Source: Bradyrhizobium sp. CCBAU 53338
GTDB lineage: Bacteria; Pseudomonadota; Alphaproteobacteria; Rhizobiales; Xanthobacteraceae
NCBI RefSeq assembly: GCF_015291665.1
Contig: NZ_CP030048.1
Span: 496,001 to 560,000 of the forward strand
Length of the DNA: 64,000 nt
Direction of reading: 5' to 3'
Below are positions 1 through 9,800 of the stretch, one piece after another. The notes under the pieces were generated by a model. The model was not told the DNA's origin, searched no databases, and saw nothing but the letters and a program-made list of their open reading frames with translations. Numbering within the stretch: position 1 is the stretch's first letter; each line of letters opens with the position of its first letter. Both the position numbers and the translations under genes were made by a program.

Positions 1-1
1 C

Positions 2-748
2 CGCCGGGCGCGGCGAGTCCCGTCGGCGGAGACGGTCTGCGACAGCAGCGACACCGGCGGCTTGCCGGTCGACCGCATCGCCGCAACGGTGCAGCCGAAC
101 GAGATGCAGCGCGCGGCGCTCGATGAGCTCGCGTCCGCCTGGACGACGGCGCGCGACACCATCCGCGCCTCGTGCCCGGCGCAGGCGCCGATGATTGCGG
201 CGGAGCGCCTCGGCGTGATGCAGGCCCGTCTGGATGCGATGATCAAGGCCACCGACGCGCTGGCGCAGCCGCTGGCAAAATTCGTCGACCTCCTCGATGA
301 CGGCCAGAAAGCAAAGCTCGATTCGCTGGCGAGGGAGCGCCAGGCGGCGCTGGCTTCGGCCCAGCCCAAGGACGCGCAGGCGACCGCCGCCTGCGATCCC
401 GACTACGATCCCCGCTACGACGTGCAGGCCCAGCGCCGGTACGAGCAGCTCGTGCAGCAGCAATGGCCCGCCGACGACATGGCCGTCACGCTGAAGCTCG
501 ACGACACCGGACGCGCCCGGCTCGACGTGCTCCAGGGCACCACGCTGCGCACGATGGAAACGCTGAGCTCGTGCCCGATGAAGACGGAAGCGACCCCGCA
601 AGCCCGCCTCGCCGCCGTGAGGGCGCGCCTCGAGACGATGCAGCAGGCGGTGGGCAGCGTCGCCGATGCGCTCGACGATTTCGAAGCGGACCTGAGCGAC
701 GAGCAGAAGGCAGGGTTCGAGGCGATGGGGCCGAAGCGGGGGACGTGA
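2..748 (+). CDS. LTXXQ-motif family protein, 3' part only
   Basis: The frame is open from the left edge, so the true start lies outside the window; 248 residues are visible. Two helical repeats carry the LTxxQ-like signature (LDDGQKAKL, then LSDEQKAGF near the C-terminus), and conserved cysteines recur (VCDSS, SCPAQ, SSCPM). This fits the LTXXQ family distantly related to the periplasmic chaperones Spy and CpxP. Related rhizobial proteins usually have a longer N-terminus with a signal peptide, which would be upstream. A role in envelope stress is inferred from the family only. No neighbour in the window helps assign a partner. Confidence 0.7.
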   Translation, partial: RRARRVPSAETVCDSSDTGGLPVDRIAATVQPNEMQRAALDELASAWTTARDTIRASCPAQAPMIAAERLGVMQARLDAMIKATDALAQPLAKFVDLLDDGQKAKLDSLARERQAALASAQPKDAQATAACDPDYDPRYDVQAQRRYEQLVQQQWPADDMAVTLKLDDTGRARLDVLQGTTLRTMETLSSCPMKTEATPQARLAAVRARLETMQQAVGSVADALDDFEADLSDEQKAGFEAMGPKRGT

Positions 749-794
749 GGCTCCGGCCGACGTGAATTCTCGAATCGCAATGTACCCATCTTAA

Positions 795-941
795 TGGCAG
801 GCATCGACGCGGTCGTCCTTGCTGTACGAACCGCCCTTCACCGCGATTGCGCCGACGGGGCCGGAACACCTGTTCGACGAAGCCAAAGTGGTCCGTCTCG
901 TCAGCGCGATCCGTGAGATCAACGACAGCGCAGTTGCCTGA
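795..941 (+). pseudogene. Probable remnant of a type I restriction R-subunit C-terminus
   Basis: A short frame of 48 codons, bounded upstream by a stop at 792, reads LLYEPPFTAIAPTGPEHLF and then a helical end (DEAKVVRLVSAIREIN) before TGA. The pattern of an aromatic-PPFT-GP-LF block followed by a terminal helix resembles C-termini of HsdR-like helicase subunits. No start codon with a ribosome site and no upstream helicase sequence are present, so I read it as a decayed gene end. The assignment rests on a remembered family pattern and is tentative. The rest of the 749-1138 gap holds only the 22-bp repeat described separately. Confidence 0.35.
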
Positions 942-1098
942 GCGGATCGACTGACCCGACAGGCAACACGTCAGAGCTTGGTGAGATCAGGCGCAAACGT
1001 CCGATGATGCCATCATGCCAGTGTTTTGCCCGACGCGTCAAAGAAAATTGCTGAAAATCAGCAAATCGGGAAAATCACGAAGCTCCCCAGCGGCCTGC

Positions 1099-1120
1099 CT
1101 ACTGTGCATGGGGTTGTTTT
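1099..1120. repeat. 22-bp dispersed motif, copy 1
   Basis: The sequence beginning CTACTGTGCATGGGGTTG and ending TTTT is identical over 22 bp to a second copy at 35151-35172. Here it lies 18 bp beyond the stop codon of the minus-strand cyclase gene, in the same orientation relative to that gene as the second copy is to the histidine-kinase gene. Read on the minus strand it contains CAACCCCATGCACAGTAG. Confidence 0.8.
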
Positions 1121-1138
1121 CGCGTTTTGTGGTTGATG

Positions 1139-3586
1139 TCAGCCTCTGCGCCGGGCGGCGGCCGCATCGACGACATTGTCGACTTGGTCTCGCCACGACA
1201 GGATCTCCATCGCCAGCACCGGGTGATTGAATCCCTTGAGCTGGAGATCGTCGAGCGCGCGCGCCTCGACCCAGGGCTCGACCATGCCGTAGACGCGGCG
1301 GCTGACCACGATCTGGTTGGCGTGGGCCTCGCTGCACAGGCGGGAGGCGAGGTTGGTGACGCTGCCGATCGCGGCATATTCCAGCCGCTGCTCGAAGCCG
1401 ACCTGGCCGAGCGTGGCATAGCCGAGCGCGATGCCGATGCCGAAGCCGAGGCTGTGCCCGCGGTTGCGCCAGCGCTCGGTCAGGGGGCCGATGGTGTCGC
1501 GCATCTCCACCGCCATCTTCACGGCGCGTGCGGTGTGGTCCTCGAACTGGATCGGCGCGTTGAACAGGATCATCACGCCGTCGCCGGCATATTTGTCGAG
1601 CGTGCCCTCGTATTTGAAGATCAGCTTGCCGAGCGCGGCGTGATATTCGCGCAGCACGTTCATCGCCTCTTCCGGCTCGGTCGCTTCCGTGAACGCAGTG
1701 AAGCCGCGCAGGTCGCAGAACACCACGGTCACCTCGCGGCGCTGGCTGGTGAGCAGGCCTTCCGGACTGTCCGAGGAGGCGATCAGCTGCGCCACCTGCG
1801 GCGCCAGGAAGCGCTCGAGCTTGCGGATGCGCTCGATCTCGCTGAGCTGGGTCGCGACGCGCTCTTCGAGCGACTTGTTCCAGTCCTTGAGCTGCTCGGT
1901 CTGCTGGGTGAGCTTGTCGGCCTGGGCGCGCACGGTCTCGTTCGCGGTCTCCAGCGCGTGGCTCTTGTGATCGACCTCGGTGAACAGGCGCGCATTGCGC
2001 ATCGCCAGCACGGCCTGGTTGGCGAAGGTGCGCATCAGGCCGGTGAGGCTGGGTTCGAACGCGCCGCTGGTCCGGCGCAGCACCACCAGCGCGCCGAGCG
2101 TGCCCTGCTGGTCGACCAGCGGCACCACCAGCACCGCATGGAAGCCGGCATCGACCGCGACGTCGCGCAGCGGCTGCTCGGCGGCGTGGTCGAGGTCGGG
2201 CAGCGCGATCGGCTCGCCGCTCCGCGCGGCATCGCTCAGGATGTTCTCGCCTTCGCCGATGGTGACATGGGCGCCGCCGGCCGATTTGTCGATGCCGTCA
2301 GCCTCGACCAGGTTGAAGCTGCGCCGCGCGGCGTCATGGCCGTAGATCAGCACCGCGTCGGCGCGGCTGATCTCCAGCGCGCGGGCGGCGATCGTCGGCA
2401 GCACGGCGTTGAGGTCGAGCGAGGACGAGACCGCGCGGCCGACCTCTTCCAGCACCTTCAGCTCGTTGATCGACTGGGCGAGATCGCGGGTGCGCTCCTG
2501 GACCTTCGTTTCGAGGTTCGTATAGGTCTCCTGGAGCTGGCCGGCCATGCGGTTGAACTGGCCGGCGAGCTCCTCCAGCTCGTCGGAGGTGTGCACGTCG
2601 ATGCGGTGGCTGAAATCGCCTTCGCCCAGCTTGTGCGCGCCGTCGCGCAGCGCCGTGATCGGGATGATCATGCGGCGCGCCAGCAGCGTGCCGGCGAGGA
2701 TCGCGACCAGAAGGCCCATGCCGATCAGGAGCGCGATGCGCACCAGCTGGTCGCGGATCGGCGTCAGCGCCTGCGTGGCCGGCTGCTCGAACAACACGCT
2801 CCAGCCGAGCTTCGGCACAGTGCTCGCGGCCGACAGCACCGCATGGCCGTTGAAGTCGGTGCCCGACGTGTCGCCCTCGCGGCCGGGCGCGATCGCCGCC
2901 GCGACCTGCGGCAGCTTCGACAGATCCGTGCCGACATCGGGCCCCTTCGACGAGGTCGCCAGCACGCGGCCGCGCGGGTCGACCACATAGGCGAAGGCGG
3001 CCTTGCCGACCTGCGCATCGGACAGGAACTCGGAGAGGAAGCTGAGATCGATCTCGGCCACCGTGACGCCGGCATTGAAGCCGGAATGCGCCACCGAGAT
3101 CGACATGTACGGGGTGCGGTCCGAGAAATAGGGGGGCGCATAGCTGACGCCGCGGGCGACCGCTTCGGTGAAGCGAATGTCGCGGGCGAGGTCGGCATTG
3201 CTGCCGGTCGTGATCGACTGGCGCGAGACGCGCAGCACCTCGCGGCCGTCGCCGTTGAGCTGGAACAGCTGCGAGACGACGGAGACCTGCTGCAGCAGCT
3301 GGGTGTAGTCGGTGCGACGCTTCTCCAGCGTGTCCCGGCTGGCGGTCGTCACCCAGCTGATCTGGCGCTCGAGCTCGGAGACGGACTGTTCGATGCGCCG
3401 GGCCGCGCTTTGCGCCTTGTCCTCGAGCCCGTCGGTCAGCTGTGTCTTGGTGGCGCGATAGGAGATCCAGGTCTCCATCGCGCCGTTGACGGCGAGCACG
3501 AACACGACGAGGCCGACGAGGGAGGCGACATATTTGGCGAACAGGCCCTCGCGCAGAAACCAGGTCTTGTCTTTCGCTCCCGTCAT
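1139..3586 (-). CDS. Membrane-bound class III adenylate/guanylate cyclase with Cache, HAMP and GAF domains
   Basis: The 815-residue protein has an N-terminal membrane segment (about 17-38), a periplasmic Cache-like sensor (about 45-285), a second membrane segment (about 287-308) and HAMP (about 308-360). A GAF domain (about 385-535), a coiled coil and a C-terminal class III cyclase domain (about 615-790) follow. Metal-binding aspartates sit in FCDLRGFT and AGDGVMILF, a substrate-recognition Lys in LDKYAGDG, and the transition-state Asn/Arg in TNLASRL. It should make cAMP (or cGMP) in response to an external ligand. The ATG follows an AGGA at good spacing. The GAF domain may add a second input. 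The ligand is not predictable. Confidence 0.9.
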   Translation of the reverse strand: MTGAKDKTWFLREGLFAKYVASLVGLVVFVLAVNGAMETWISYRATKTQLTDGLEDKAQSAARRIEQSVSELERQISWVTTASRDTLEKRRTDYTQLLQQVSVVSQLFQLNGDGREVLRVSRQSITTGSNADLARDIRFTEAVARGVSYAPPYFSDRTPYMSISVAHSGFNAGVTVAEIDLSFLSEFLSDAQVGKAAFAYVVDPRGRVLATSSKGPDVGTDLSKLPQVAAAIAPGREGDTSGTDFNGHAVLSAASTVPKLGWSVLFEQPATQALTPIRDQLVRIALLIGMGLLVAILAGTLLARRMIIPITALRDGAHKLGEGDFSHRIDVHTSDELEELAGQFNRMAGQLQETYTNLETKVQERTRDLAQSINELKVLEEVGRAVSSSLDLNAVLPTIAARALEISRADAVLIYGHDAARRSFNLVEADGIDKSAGGAHVTIGEGENILSDAARSGEPIALPDLDHAAEQPLRDVAVDAGFHAVLVVPLVDQQGTLGALVVLRRTSGAFEPSLTGLMRTFANQAVLAMRNARLFTEVDHKSHALETANETVRAQADKLTQQTEQLKDWNKSLEERVATQLSEIERIRKLERFLAPQVAQLIASSDSPEGLLTSQRREVTVVFCDLRGFTAFTEATEPEEAMNVLREYHAALGKLIFKYEGTLDKYAGDGVMILFNAPIQFEDHTARAVKMAVEMRDTIGPLTERWRNRGHSLGFGIGIALGYATLGQVGFEQRLEYAAIGSVTNLASRLCSEAHANQIVVSRRVYGMVEPWVEARALDDLQLKGFNHPVLAMEILSWRDQVDNVVDAAAARRRG

Positions 3587-3835
3587 CCGGATCCTCTCGC
3601 GCCGCGACCGACGCTAAGGGCCGTACGGGCCCCACGGCTTTCTACCACAATTTGGGCCCTTGGACCGGCAGGGAGCCGGCAAGGGGCGCGTGTGGTTACC
3701 CGCGGGACAACGCCCGGACGGCCAGCAGGGCGGTGAATTGTCGCAGCCGGCAGATGTCCTCCTCCGTTCGGATGAAGAAATCGGCGAGGCGGGGGTCTCC
3801 GGCTGCGCGCGGAGCGCGACGCCCTGGTCCGCCAA

Positions 3836-5896
3836 TCACCGATTGAACAGTTGCCGCATCACGTCGTTCATCGGCTGGCTGTCCTGCTGCGCCTCGGGCG
3901 GGTTCTGGATCGGAGCGGCGGGCGAAGCCTGCGGCGCCGGTGTGGTCGGCGCGCCGGGCAGGCTGCGGCTTCGGCCGGTTCCGTTGCCGGCGCCGCTCGA
4001 GAGCCCCTGCTGGATCAGATTGCCGATCGCCTCGCCCAGCTGGCCGCCGAGCAGGTTGTTCTGCCCTTGTGCTTGTCCTTGCCCTGGCTGCTGGGCTTGC
4101 GGATTGGCGTTGCCGCCGCTCGGGGCAGTGCCGCCGAGACCGAAACTGTTCAGGATGCCGCCGAGCCCGGCGCCGTCAGGCCCGAACAGGCCCTTGCCCA
4201 TCTCGCGCAGCTTGGCATAGGCGGCATCGGGATTGTCGAGCATCCCGGCCATGTCGGGGTAGATCCGCGGCTGCGACCATGCGCCGGTGATCATCACGGG
4301 AATGCCGAAGCCGACCGGCTCGGAGGCGCGGCCCTGGCCTTCGGTCGTCATCACCAGTTTCGGCTCGACGCGAAAGCCCATCATCTTGGTGTCGAGTGCG
4401 ATGGTGCCCGCGCCGATGACGCGCACCAGCGGCCCGATCAGGTTGAGGTCGGTCGTCACCGCCTGGCCCTTGTCGATGCGGAACGAGGCCGAGAGCTGTG
4501 ACAGGTCCGTGCTCTGCTCTCTGCTCTGCTCCTGGCCGGAGTTCTGGCTGTCCTGCCAGCCCGACAGCGTGCCCGACGTCAGCGAGCGGATCATCTGCGC
4601 GACATTGATGCCGCGGATGGCGCCGTCCTGGAAATTGACGAAGGCCGTGCCCTGCATGTTCGCCATCAGCGCGCGCTGACTGGCGCCGGCGCTGCGCAGC
4701 GCGAGCTTGGCCTGCAGCTTGCCGTCGATGCGGTCGAATTCGGCAAGGCCTTGCAGCAGCGGCAGCGCGCGCACGCCGACGAGGTCGGAATGCATCGCAA
4801 AGCTCGGCGCGCCGCTGGTCGCATCCAGGATCACCTCGCCCGAGACCTGGCCGCCATAGGCGCCGAGATTCGCAGTGCCTGCCTTCAGGATGCCGCCGGC
4901 GAGCTTTGCATCGAGCGCCAGCGGTGCAAGACGCGCCTCGCCGATCACGGCTTCGCTGGCCGAGATCCTGATCTGCGCGTCGACATAGTTGAGCCCGGAC
5001 ACGTCGATCGGTGCGTCGCTCCAGGGCTGGCCGGTCGCGCCCTCAGGCGATTTCGCCAGGGGAATCGCGAGCCGCCGGAAGTCGAGATCGACCTTCACCA
5101 GCGGCTTGCTCGCGATGTCGACCGAGGCCCAGCCGTTGAAGGCGCCTTCGCCGAGCGTGCCGTTGACGCCGTTGATCATCACGACCGCGCCGTTGAGGCG
5201 CATCTCGGCATGGCCGGCGAGCTGCGACTTCAACACGTCGGGCATGTCGATGGCGAAATCGACCGGGATGGTCTGTCGCTCGATCGGCGGCGCCGGCGCG
5301 GTCGCCTTGATGTCGAACCTGGTCGGATGCTCGCCGACGCGTGCGGTTCCGGCGATCGCAATCCTGCGGTCGCGGCCCGTGACGGCGTCGGCATTGATGG
5401 CGCTGACGCGGCTGTCGATGCGGTCGCGCACGCGCGCGAATGCGACTTCGCCGTTGGTGATCTTGACGCGGGCGATGGTCGCGCCGCCCATGTCGAGGGC
5501 CGGGGGCTTGGGCGATGCATCGGCGTTCGGCAGGCGCTCACGCAGCAGCGGCTGGTACAGCACGGGATGGGTGACGACGATCTCGCTGATGTCGGGATGG
5601 CCCGACCATGCGCTTGCGAGCGACATGTCGGCCTGCACGCGGTCGATCGTCACGCGCGTGATGCCGCTGCGATCCCGGGGATCGCTCAGCGTGAGGTCGT
5701 TCAGCGTGACGTTCAGCGTCGGCCACAGGCTGATCTTGGCGGTTCCGTCGATCGACAGGCGATAGCCGGTCGCCTGCTCGACGCGCGAGGCAATCGTCGT
5801 CGTCAGCAACCCCGAGGGGATACCGATCACCAGCAGGAGGACGATCACGACGATGACGGCGGCCAAGGCTGCGCCGGCGAATTTCACGGCTCTCAT
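3836..5896 (-). CDS. AsmA family protein
   Basis: A single N-terminal transmembrane helix (about residues 5-30, rich in V, I and L) anchors a large periplasmic region of AsmA type, followed by a low-complexity C-terminus (about 580-686) rich in Gly, Gln, Asn and Pro. The start of the periplasmic part (SLWPTLNVTLNDLTLSDP) matches the AsmA N-terminal domain. AsmA-like proteins are bridge-like proteins linked to phospholipid transport and outer-membrane homeostasis. The 686-residue length is normal for rhizobial members. It is divergent from the Crp/Fnr gene across about 236 bp. The Gln/Gly/Asn tail is probably disordered. Confidence 0.85.
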   Translation of the reverse strand: MRAVKFAGAALAAVIVVIVLLLVIGIPSGLLTTTIASRVEQATGYRLSIDGTAKISLWPTLNVTLNDLTLSDPRDRSGITRVTIDRVQADMSLASAWSGHPDISEIVVTHPVLYQPLLRERLPNADASPKPPALDMGGATIARVKITNGEVAFARVRDRIDSRVSAINADAVTGRDRRIAIAGTARVGEHPTRFDIKATAPAPPIERQTIPVDFAIDMPDVLKSQLAGHAEMRLNGAVVMINGVNGTLGEGAFNGWASVDIASKPLVKVDLDFRRLAIPLAKSPEGATGQPWSDAPIDVSGLNYVDAQIRISASEAVIGEARLAPLALDAKLAGGILKAGTANLGAYGGQVSGEVILDATSGAPSFAMHSDLVGVRALPLLQGLAEFDRIDGKLQAKLALRSAGASQRALMANMQGTAFVNFQDGAIRGINVAQMIRSLTSGTLSGWQDSQNSGQEQSREQSTDLSQLSASFRIDKGQAVTTDLNLIGPLVRVIGAGTIALDTKMMGFRVEPKLVMTTEGQGRASEPVGFGIPVMITGAWSQPRIYPDMAGMLDNPDAAYAKLREMGKGLFGPDGAGLGGILNSFGLGGTAPSGGNANPQAQQPGQGQAQGQNNLLGGQLGEAIGNLIQQGLSSGAGNGTGRSRSLPGAPTTPAPQASPAAPIQNPPEAQQDSQPMNDVMRQLFNR

Positions 5897-6025
5897 GTCG
5901 ACTTTCCAACGACGGACGAGCGGCGTCGAATCCGGCGGACGACCCGTCCTTTTGCGCCAGAGTTTATCCCGGGACGGGAAGCCGCTCCAAGCCGCTAAAA
6001 ATAGTCGGGAGGTGCTGCAAAGTTA

Positions 6026-6041
6026 TGTGACTTATGACACA
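6026..6041. promoter_or_regulatory. CRP/FNR-like palindromic site
   Basis: TGTGA-N6-ACACA matches 9 of 10 positions of the enterobacterial CRP half-sites TGTGA-N6-TCACA. It lies about 92 bp upstream of the start of the Crp/Fnr regulator gene, in the shared AsmA/Crp intergenic region. Autoregulation is an inference; nothing in the sequence shows which regulator binds. Confidence 0.4.
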
Positions 6042-6132
6042 CTTCTCCGGCGCGGTTTTACGCGATTCTGACGTTGATGCTCCCAAGCGATTTGCCAAAG
6101 AAACTAACCAAGAAATTCACAAGGACGTTGAA

Positions 6133-6807
6133 ATGAGCAAGCAGGCCGAATTTGCGGTCATTCTGAAAATGAATGCCATGTTCGCCGATCTCGGAGCGGA
6201 CGAACTCCAGCGGCTGTCCACCCTCTGCCACACCCAGCATCTGGCGAATGGCGAGGTGCTGTTCCAGAAGGGCGATCCGGGCGACGCGCTGTTCGGCGTG
6301 CGCCGCGGCCAGGTCCGTATCGAGACCGGCGCCTCCGACGGCAGCCGGTTGACGCTGAACTTCATGGGGCCGGGCGATCTGTTCGGCGAGGTCGCCGTGC
6401 TCGATGGCCAGAGCCGCACTGCCGATGCGACGGCCGGCGAAACCAGCGAATTGTTCGTGTTGCGGCGCGAAGACTTCCTCGCCTTCCTCGAGCGCGAGCC
6501 CAAGGTCGCGATCAAGATCATCGCGCTGTTGTGCCAGCGCATCCGCTGGCAGAGCGAGCGCATGGAGGAATCCATGTTGCAGCCGCTGCCGGTGCGGCTG
6601 GCGCGGCGGCTCTGCGCGCTCGCCGCCGACTTCGGCTCCGAGGTGCACATCTCGCAGGAACAGCTCGGCGTCTTCGTCGGCGCCGCCCGCGAGAGCGTCA
6701 ACCGCCAGCTTCAGGCCTGGCGCAAGGAAGCGATCCTCGATCTGCAGCGCGGCCGGATTTTGCTGCGGAACATGACCAAGCTGACGGCGATCGCGCGGAA
6801 CGAGTAG
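6133..6807 (+). CDS. Crp/Fnr family transcriptional regulator
   Basis: A 224-residue protein with a cyclic-nucleotide-binding-like beta barrel (about 12-120, including GDPGDALFGVRRG and MGPGDLFGEVAVLDG), a dimerisation helix and a C-terminal winged helix (about 160-215; ISQEQLGVFVGAARESVNRQL). No cluster of cysteines typical of an FNR iron-sulfur sensor is seen, so a CRP-like or ligand-free member is likely. The ATG at 6133 was chosen over an in-frame upstream start at 6034 because AAGGA lies 7 nt before it and the family begins here. The palindrome at 6026-6041 may be its own target. Confidence 0.9.
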   Translation: MSKQAEFAVILKMNAMFADLGADELQRLSTLCHTQHLANGEVLFQKGDPGDALFGVRRGQVRIETGASDGSRLTLNFMGPGDLFGEVAVLDGQSRTADATAGETSELFVLRREDFLAFLEREPKVAIKIIALLCQRIRWQSERMEESMLQPLPVRLARRLCALAADFGSEVHISQEQLGVFVGAARESVNRQLQAWRKEAILDLQRGRILLRNMTKLTAIARNE

Positions 6808-6817
6808 GGGTGGCGGA

Positions 6818-6846
6818 TCGCGGCAAGGAGGTTCGCTTTGCCGCGA
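6818..6846. terminator. Hairpin between the convergent Crp and RND genes
   Basis: A perfect 9-bp stem TCGCGGCAA/TTGCCGCGA with an 11-nt loop begins 11 bp after the Crp/Fnr stop and ends 44 bp before the end of the RND gene. There is no clear T-run. It probably acts as a bidirectional terminator or mRNA 3' end stabiliser. Confidence 0.5.
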
Positions 6847-6889
6847 CTATCGCTGCTCGTGCACTCGTTTGAGACAAGGCGGAGGAAAT

Positions 6890-9800
6890 CTACTCCGCCG
6901 CAGGGTGCACGATGCTCTTCGGTGCCGGCGCAGCATCCGCGGCGTCGTGACGACCGTCCGTCTCTGCATCCGCACTGTGCACGATCAGCCGCTTGCCGAA
7001 GCGCCAGATCAGGGCGCCGAGATCGTCCATCACCATGAACATCGCGGGCACGAACACCAGCGACAGGATGGTCGAGAAGATCAGGCCGCCGATCACCGCG
7101 AGCGCCATCGGCGAGCGGAACTCGCCGCCCGCACCGACGGCAAGGGCGCTCGGCATCATGCCGGCCGCCATCGCGATCGTGGTCATGACGATCGGACGGG
7201 CGCGTTTCATGCCGGCGTCGATCATCGCCTCGTCGCGCGGCTTGCCGGAGTTGATGGATTCGATGGCGAACTCAACCAGCATGATCGCGTTCTTGGTGAC
7301 GATGCCCATCAGCATCAGGATGCCGATCCACACCGGCGTGGTGAGCTGCTTGCCGGTGACGAGCAGCGCCGCGATCGCACCGCCGATCGAGAGCGGCAGC
7401 GAGAACAGGATGGTGATCGGCTGCAGGAAGGTGCCGAACAGCAGCACCAGCACCGCATAGACCATCATCAGGCCGGCCGTGATCGCCGTGGCAAAGCCGT
7501 CGGAGAGCTCGTTGAGGCTCTCGGCGTCGCCGGAGGGGGAGACCTTCACGCCCTTCGGCAGGCTCTTCATGACGGGCAGGTCGTAGATCCTCTTGGTGGC
7601 GTCACCGAGCGCGGCGGAGCCGACGAGGTCGGCGGCGACGGTGGCCTGCCGCTCGCGGTCGTAGCGGTTGATGCTGGTCGGGCCCTGGTCGAGCTTGACG
7701 TCGGCGATGACGGAGAGCGGCACGCCGCCCTTCTCGCCGTGCTCGCCGAGCGGCACGCGCAACTGCTCGAGTGTCTTGAGATTGCCGCGCGCGGCATCCT
7801 CGAGCTGCACCCGGATCGGCACGAGGCGGTCGCCGACGTCGAACTTGGCGAGCGCCGGACCGACGTCGCCGATGGTGGCGACGCGGATGGTCTGCGACAG
7901 GCTTTCGGTCGAGACGCCGAGCCGTGCGGCGAGATCGGCGCGCGGCTCGATGCGCAGTTCGGGACGTTCCAGCGAGGTTTCCGAGATCACGTTGGAGATC
8001 GTCGAAATCCGCTTCATCTGCGTCGCGAGCTCGCTGGCGACGTTGTTGACGATGTTGGCATCGACGCCGGTCACCACCAGAGAGATCGCGCGCAGGCCGT
8101 TCTCGTCGAGGAACCAGAAGCGGATGTCGGGAACGTTCTCCAGCTCCTGGCTGATCGAGAATTCGAGCTCGCGCTGGGTGATCTTGCGATCGTTCTTGGG
8201 CGTGTAGTTGATGATCAGGGCGGCGCGCCGGACTTCCTGGGTGCCCGGCGGAACGCGCCCGCCGTCGACGAAGATGCTCTTCACCTCGGGCCGCTTGCGC
8301 AGGCGTGCGACGATGTCCTCGGTGACCTTCTCGGTGTAGGCGAGCTGCGTGCCCGGCGGCAGTTCGAGGGCGAGCAGCGAGCGGGCGCTGTCCTGCGCCG
8401 GCAGGAAGCCCTGCGGCAGCAGCGTGATGCTCCAGATCGAGGCCGCGAAGATGCCGAAGCCGATCAGCACGGTGATGAAATAGTGCTTCACCGACCACGA
8501 GACGAGGCCGTGATAGGTCCGCAGGATGCGGCCGGGCGGCGGCTCCTCGTGGGCGTGATGCTTGAGGAAGTAGGCCGCCAGCATCGGCGTCACGAAGCGG
8601 GCCGCGAGCAGCGAGAAGAACACCTGCACCGAGACGGTGATGCCGAACTGCTTGAAGAACTGCCCGGCGATGCCCGACATGAAGCTCGCGGGCGCGAAGA
8701 TCGCGATGATCGTAAGCGAGATCGCGATCACGGCGAGGCCGATTTCGTCGGCGGCTTCCAGCGCGGCACGATAAGGCGATTTGCCCATGTTCATGTGCCG
8801 CACGATGTTCTCGATCTCGACGATGGCGTCGTCGACCAGGATACCCGTCGACAGCGTGATGGCGAGGAAGCTGACGAGGTTGAGCGAGAAGCCGAGGATG
8901 TCCATCGCCCAGAAGGCCGGGAAGATCGACAGCGGCAGCGAGACTGCGGCGATGATCGTGGCGCGCAGGTCGCGCAGGAACAGCAGCACGATGACGACGG
9001 CGAGGATGGCGCCCTCGAACAGGGTCGAGATCGCCGCTTCGTAGTTGCCGTTGGTGTATTCGACGGAGGTGTCGATCAGCTTGAGATCGACGTCGGGATA
9101 GGCGGCCTTGAGCGCGTCGATGCGCTTCTGCACGGCTTCGGCGACCTTCACGTCGCTGGCGCCCTTGGAGCGCTTGATGCCGAGCGCGACCACCGGCTCG
9201 CCGTTGAAGCGGGCGAAGGTGCGGCGGTCGGCGATGGTGTCGGTCACGGTGCCGAGATCGTCGAGCCTGACCTCGCCGCCGCCGAACAGCGGGACCATGG
9301 TGCCGGCGAGGTCGCTCAGCGTCTTGGCGCCGGCCAGCGTCCGGATCGCCTGGTCGTTCTTGCCGATTTCGGCGCGTCCGCCGGCGACGTCGACATTGGT
9401 GCCGCGCAGGCTCTGGCTGACATTGACGGCGGTCAGCCCCATCGCCTGCAGGCGATCGGGATCGAGCGAGACCAGGATCTCGCGCTCGACGCCGCCGATG
9501 CGCTCGACCTGGGCGACGCCGCGCACGCCCTGCAGCGCGCGCTTGACCACGTCGTCGACGAAATAAGAGAGTTGCTCCGGCGTCTTGCCGGGCGAGATTG
9601 CGGCATAGGTGACGATCGGCAGGCCGATCACGTCGACGCGCTGGATCAGCGGCTCGGTGACGTTCTGCGGCAGGTTCGAGCGCACGCGCGTCACTGCGTC
9701 CTTGACGTCGTTGAGGGCGCGGTCGGTATTGGTCTCCAGCGCGAACTGGATGGTGGTGACCGACACGCCGTCGGTGATCGAGGAGGTGATGTGCCGCACG

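Noticed and set aside
1127..3736. A long open frame on the + strand opposite the cyclase gene
   Set aside because: It is antisense to a complete, motif-rich cyclase, has Arg/Ala/Val-biased random composition and no domain; a product of high GC.
3587..3835. Short frames between the cyclase and AsmA-like genes
   Set aside because: Weak starts, Pro/Arg/Ser-rich translations and no conserved pattern.
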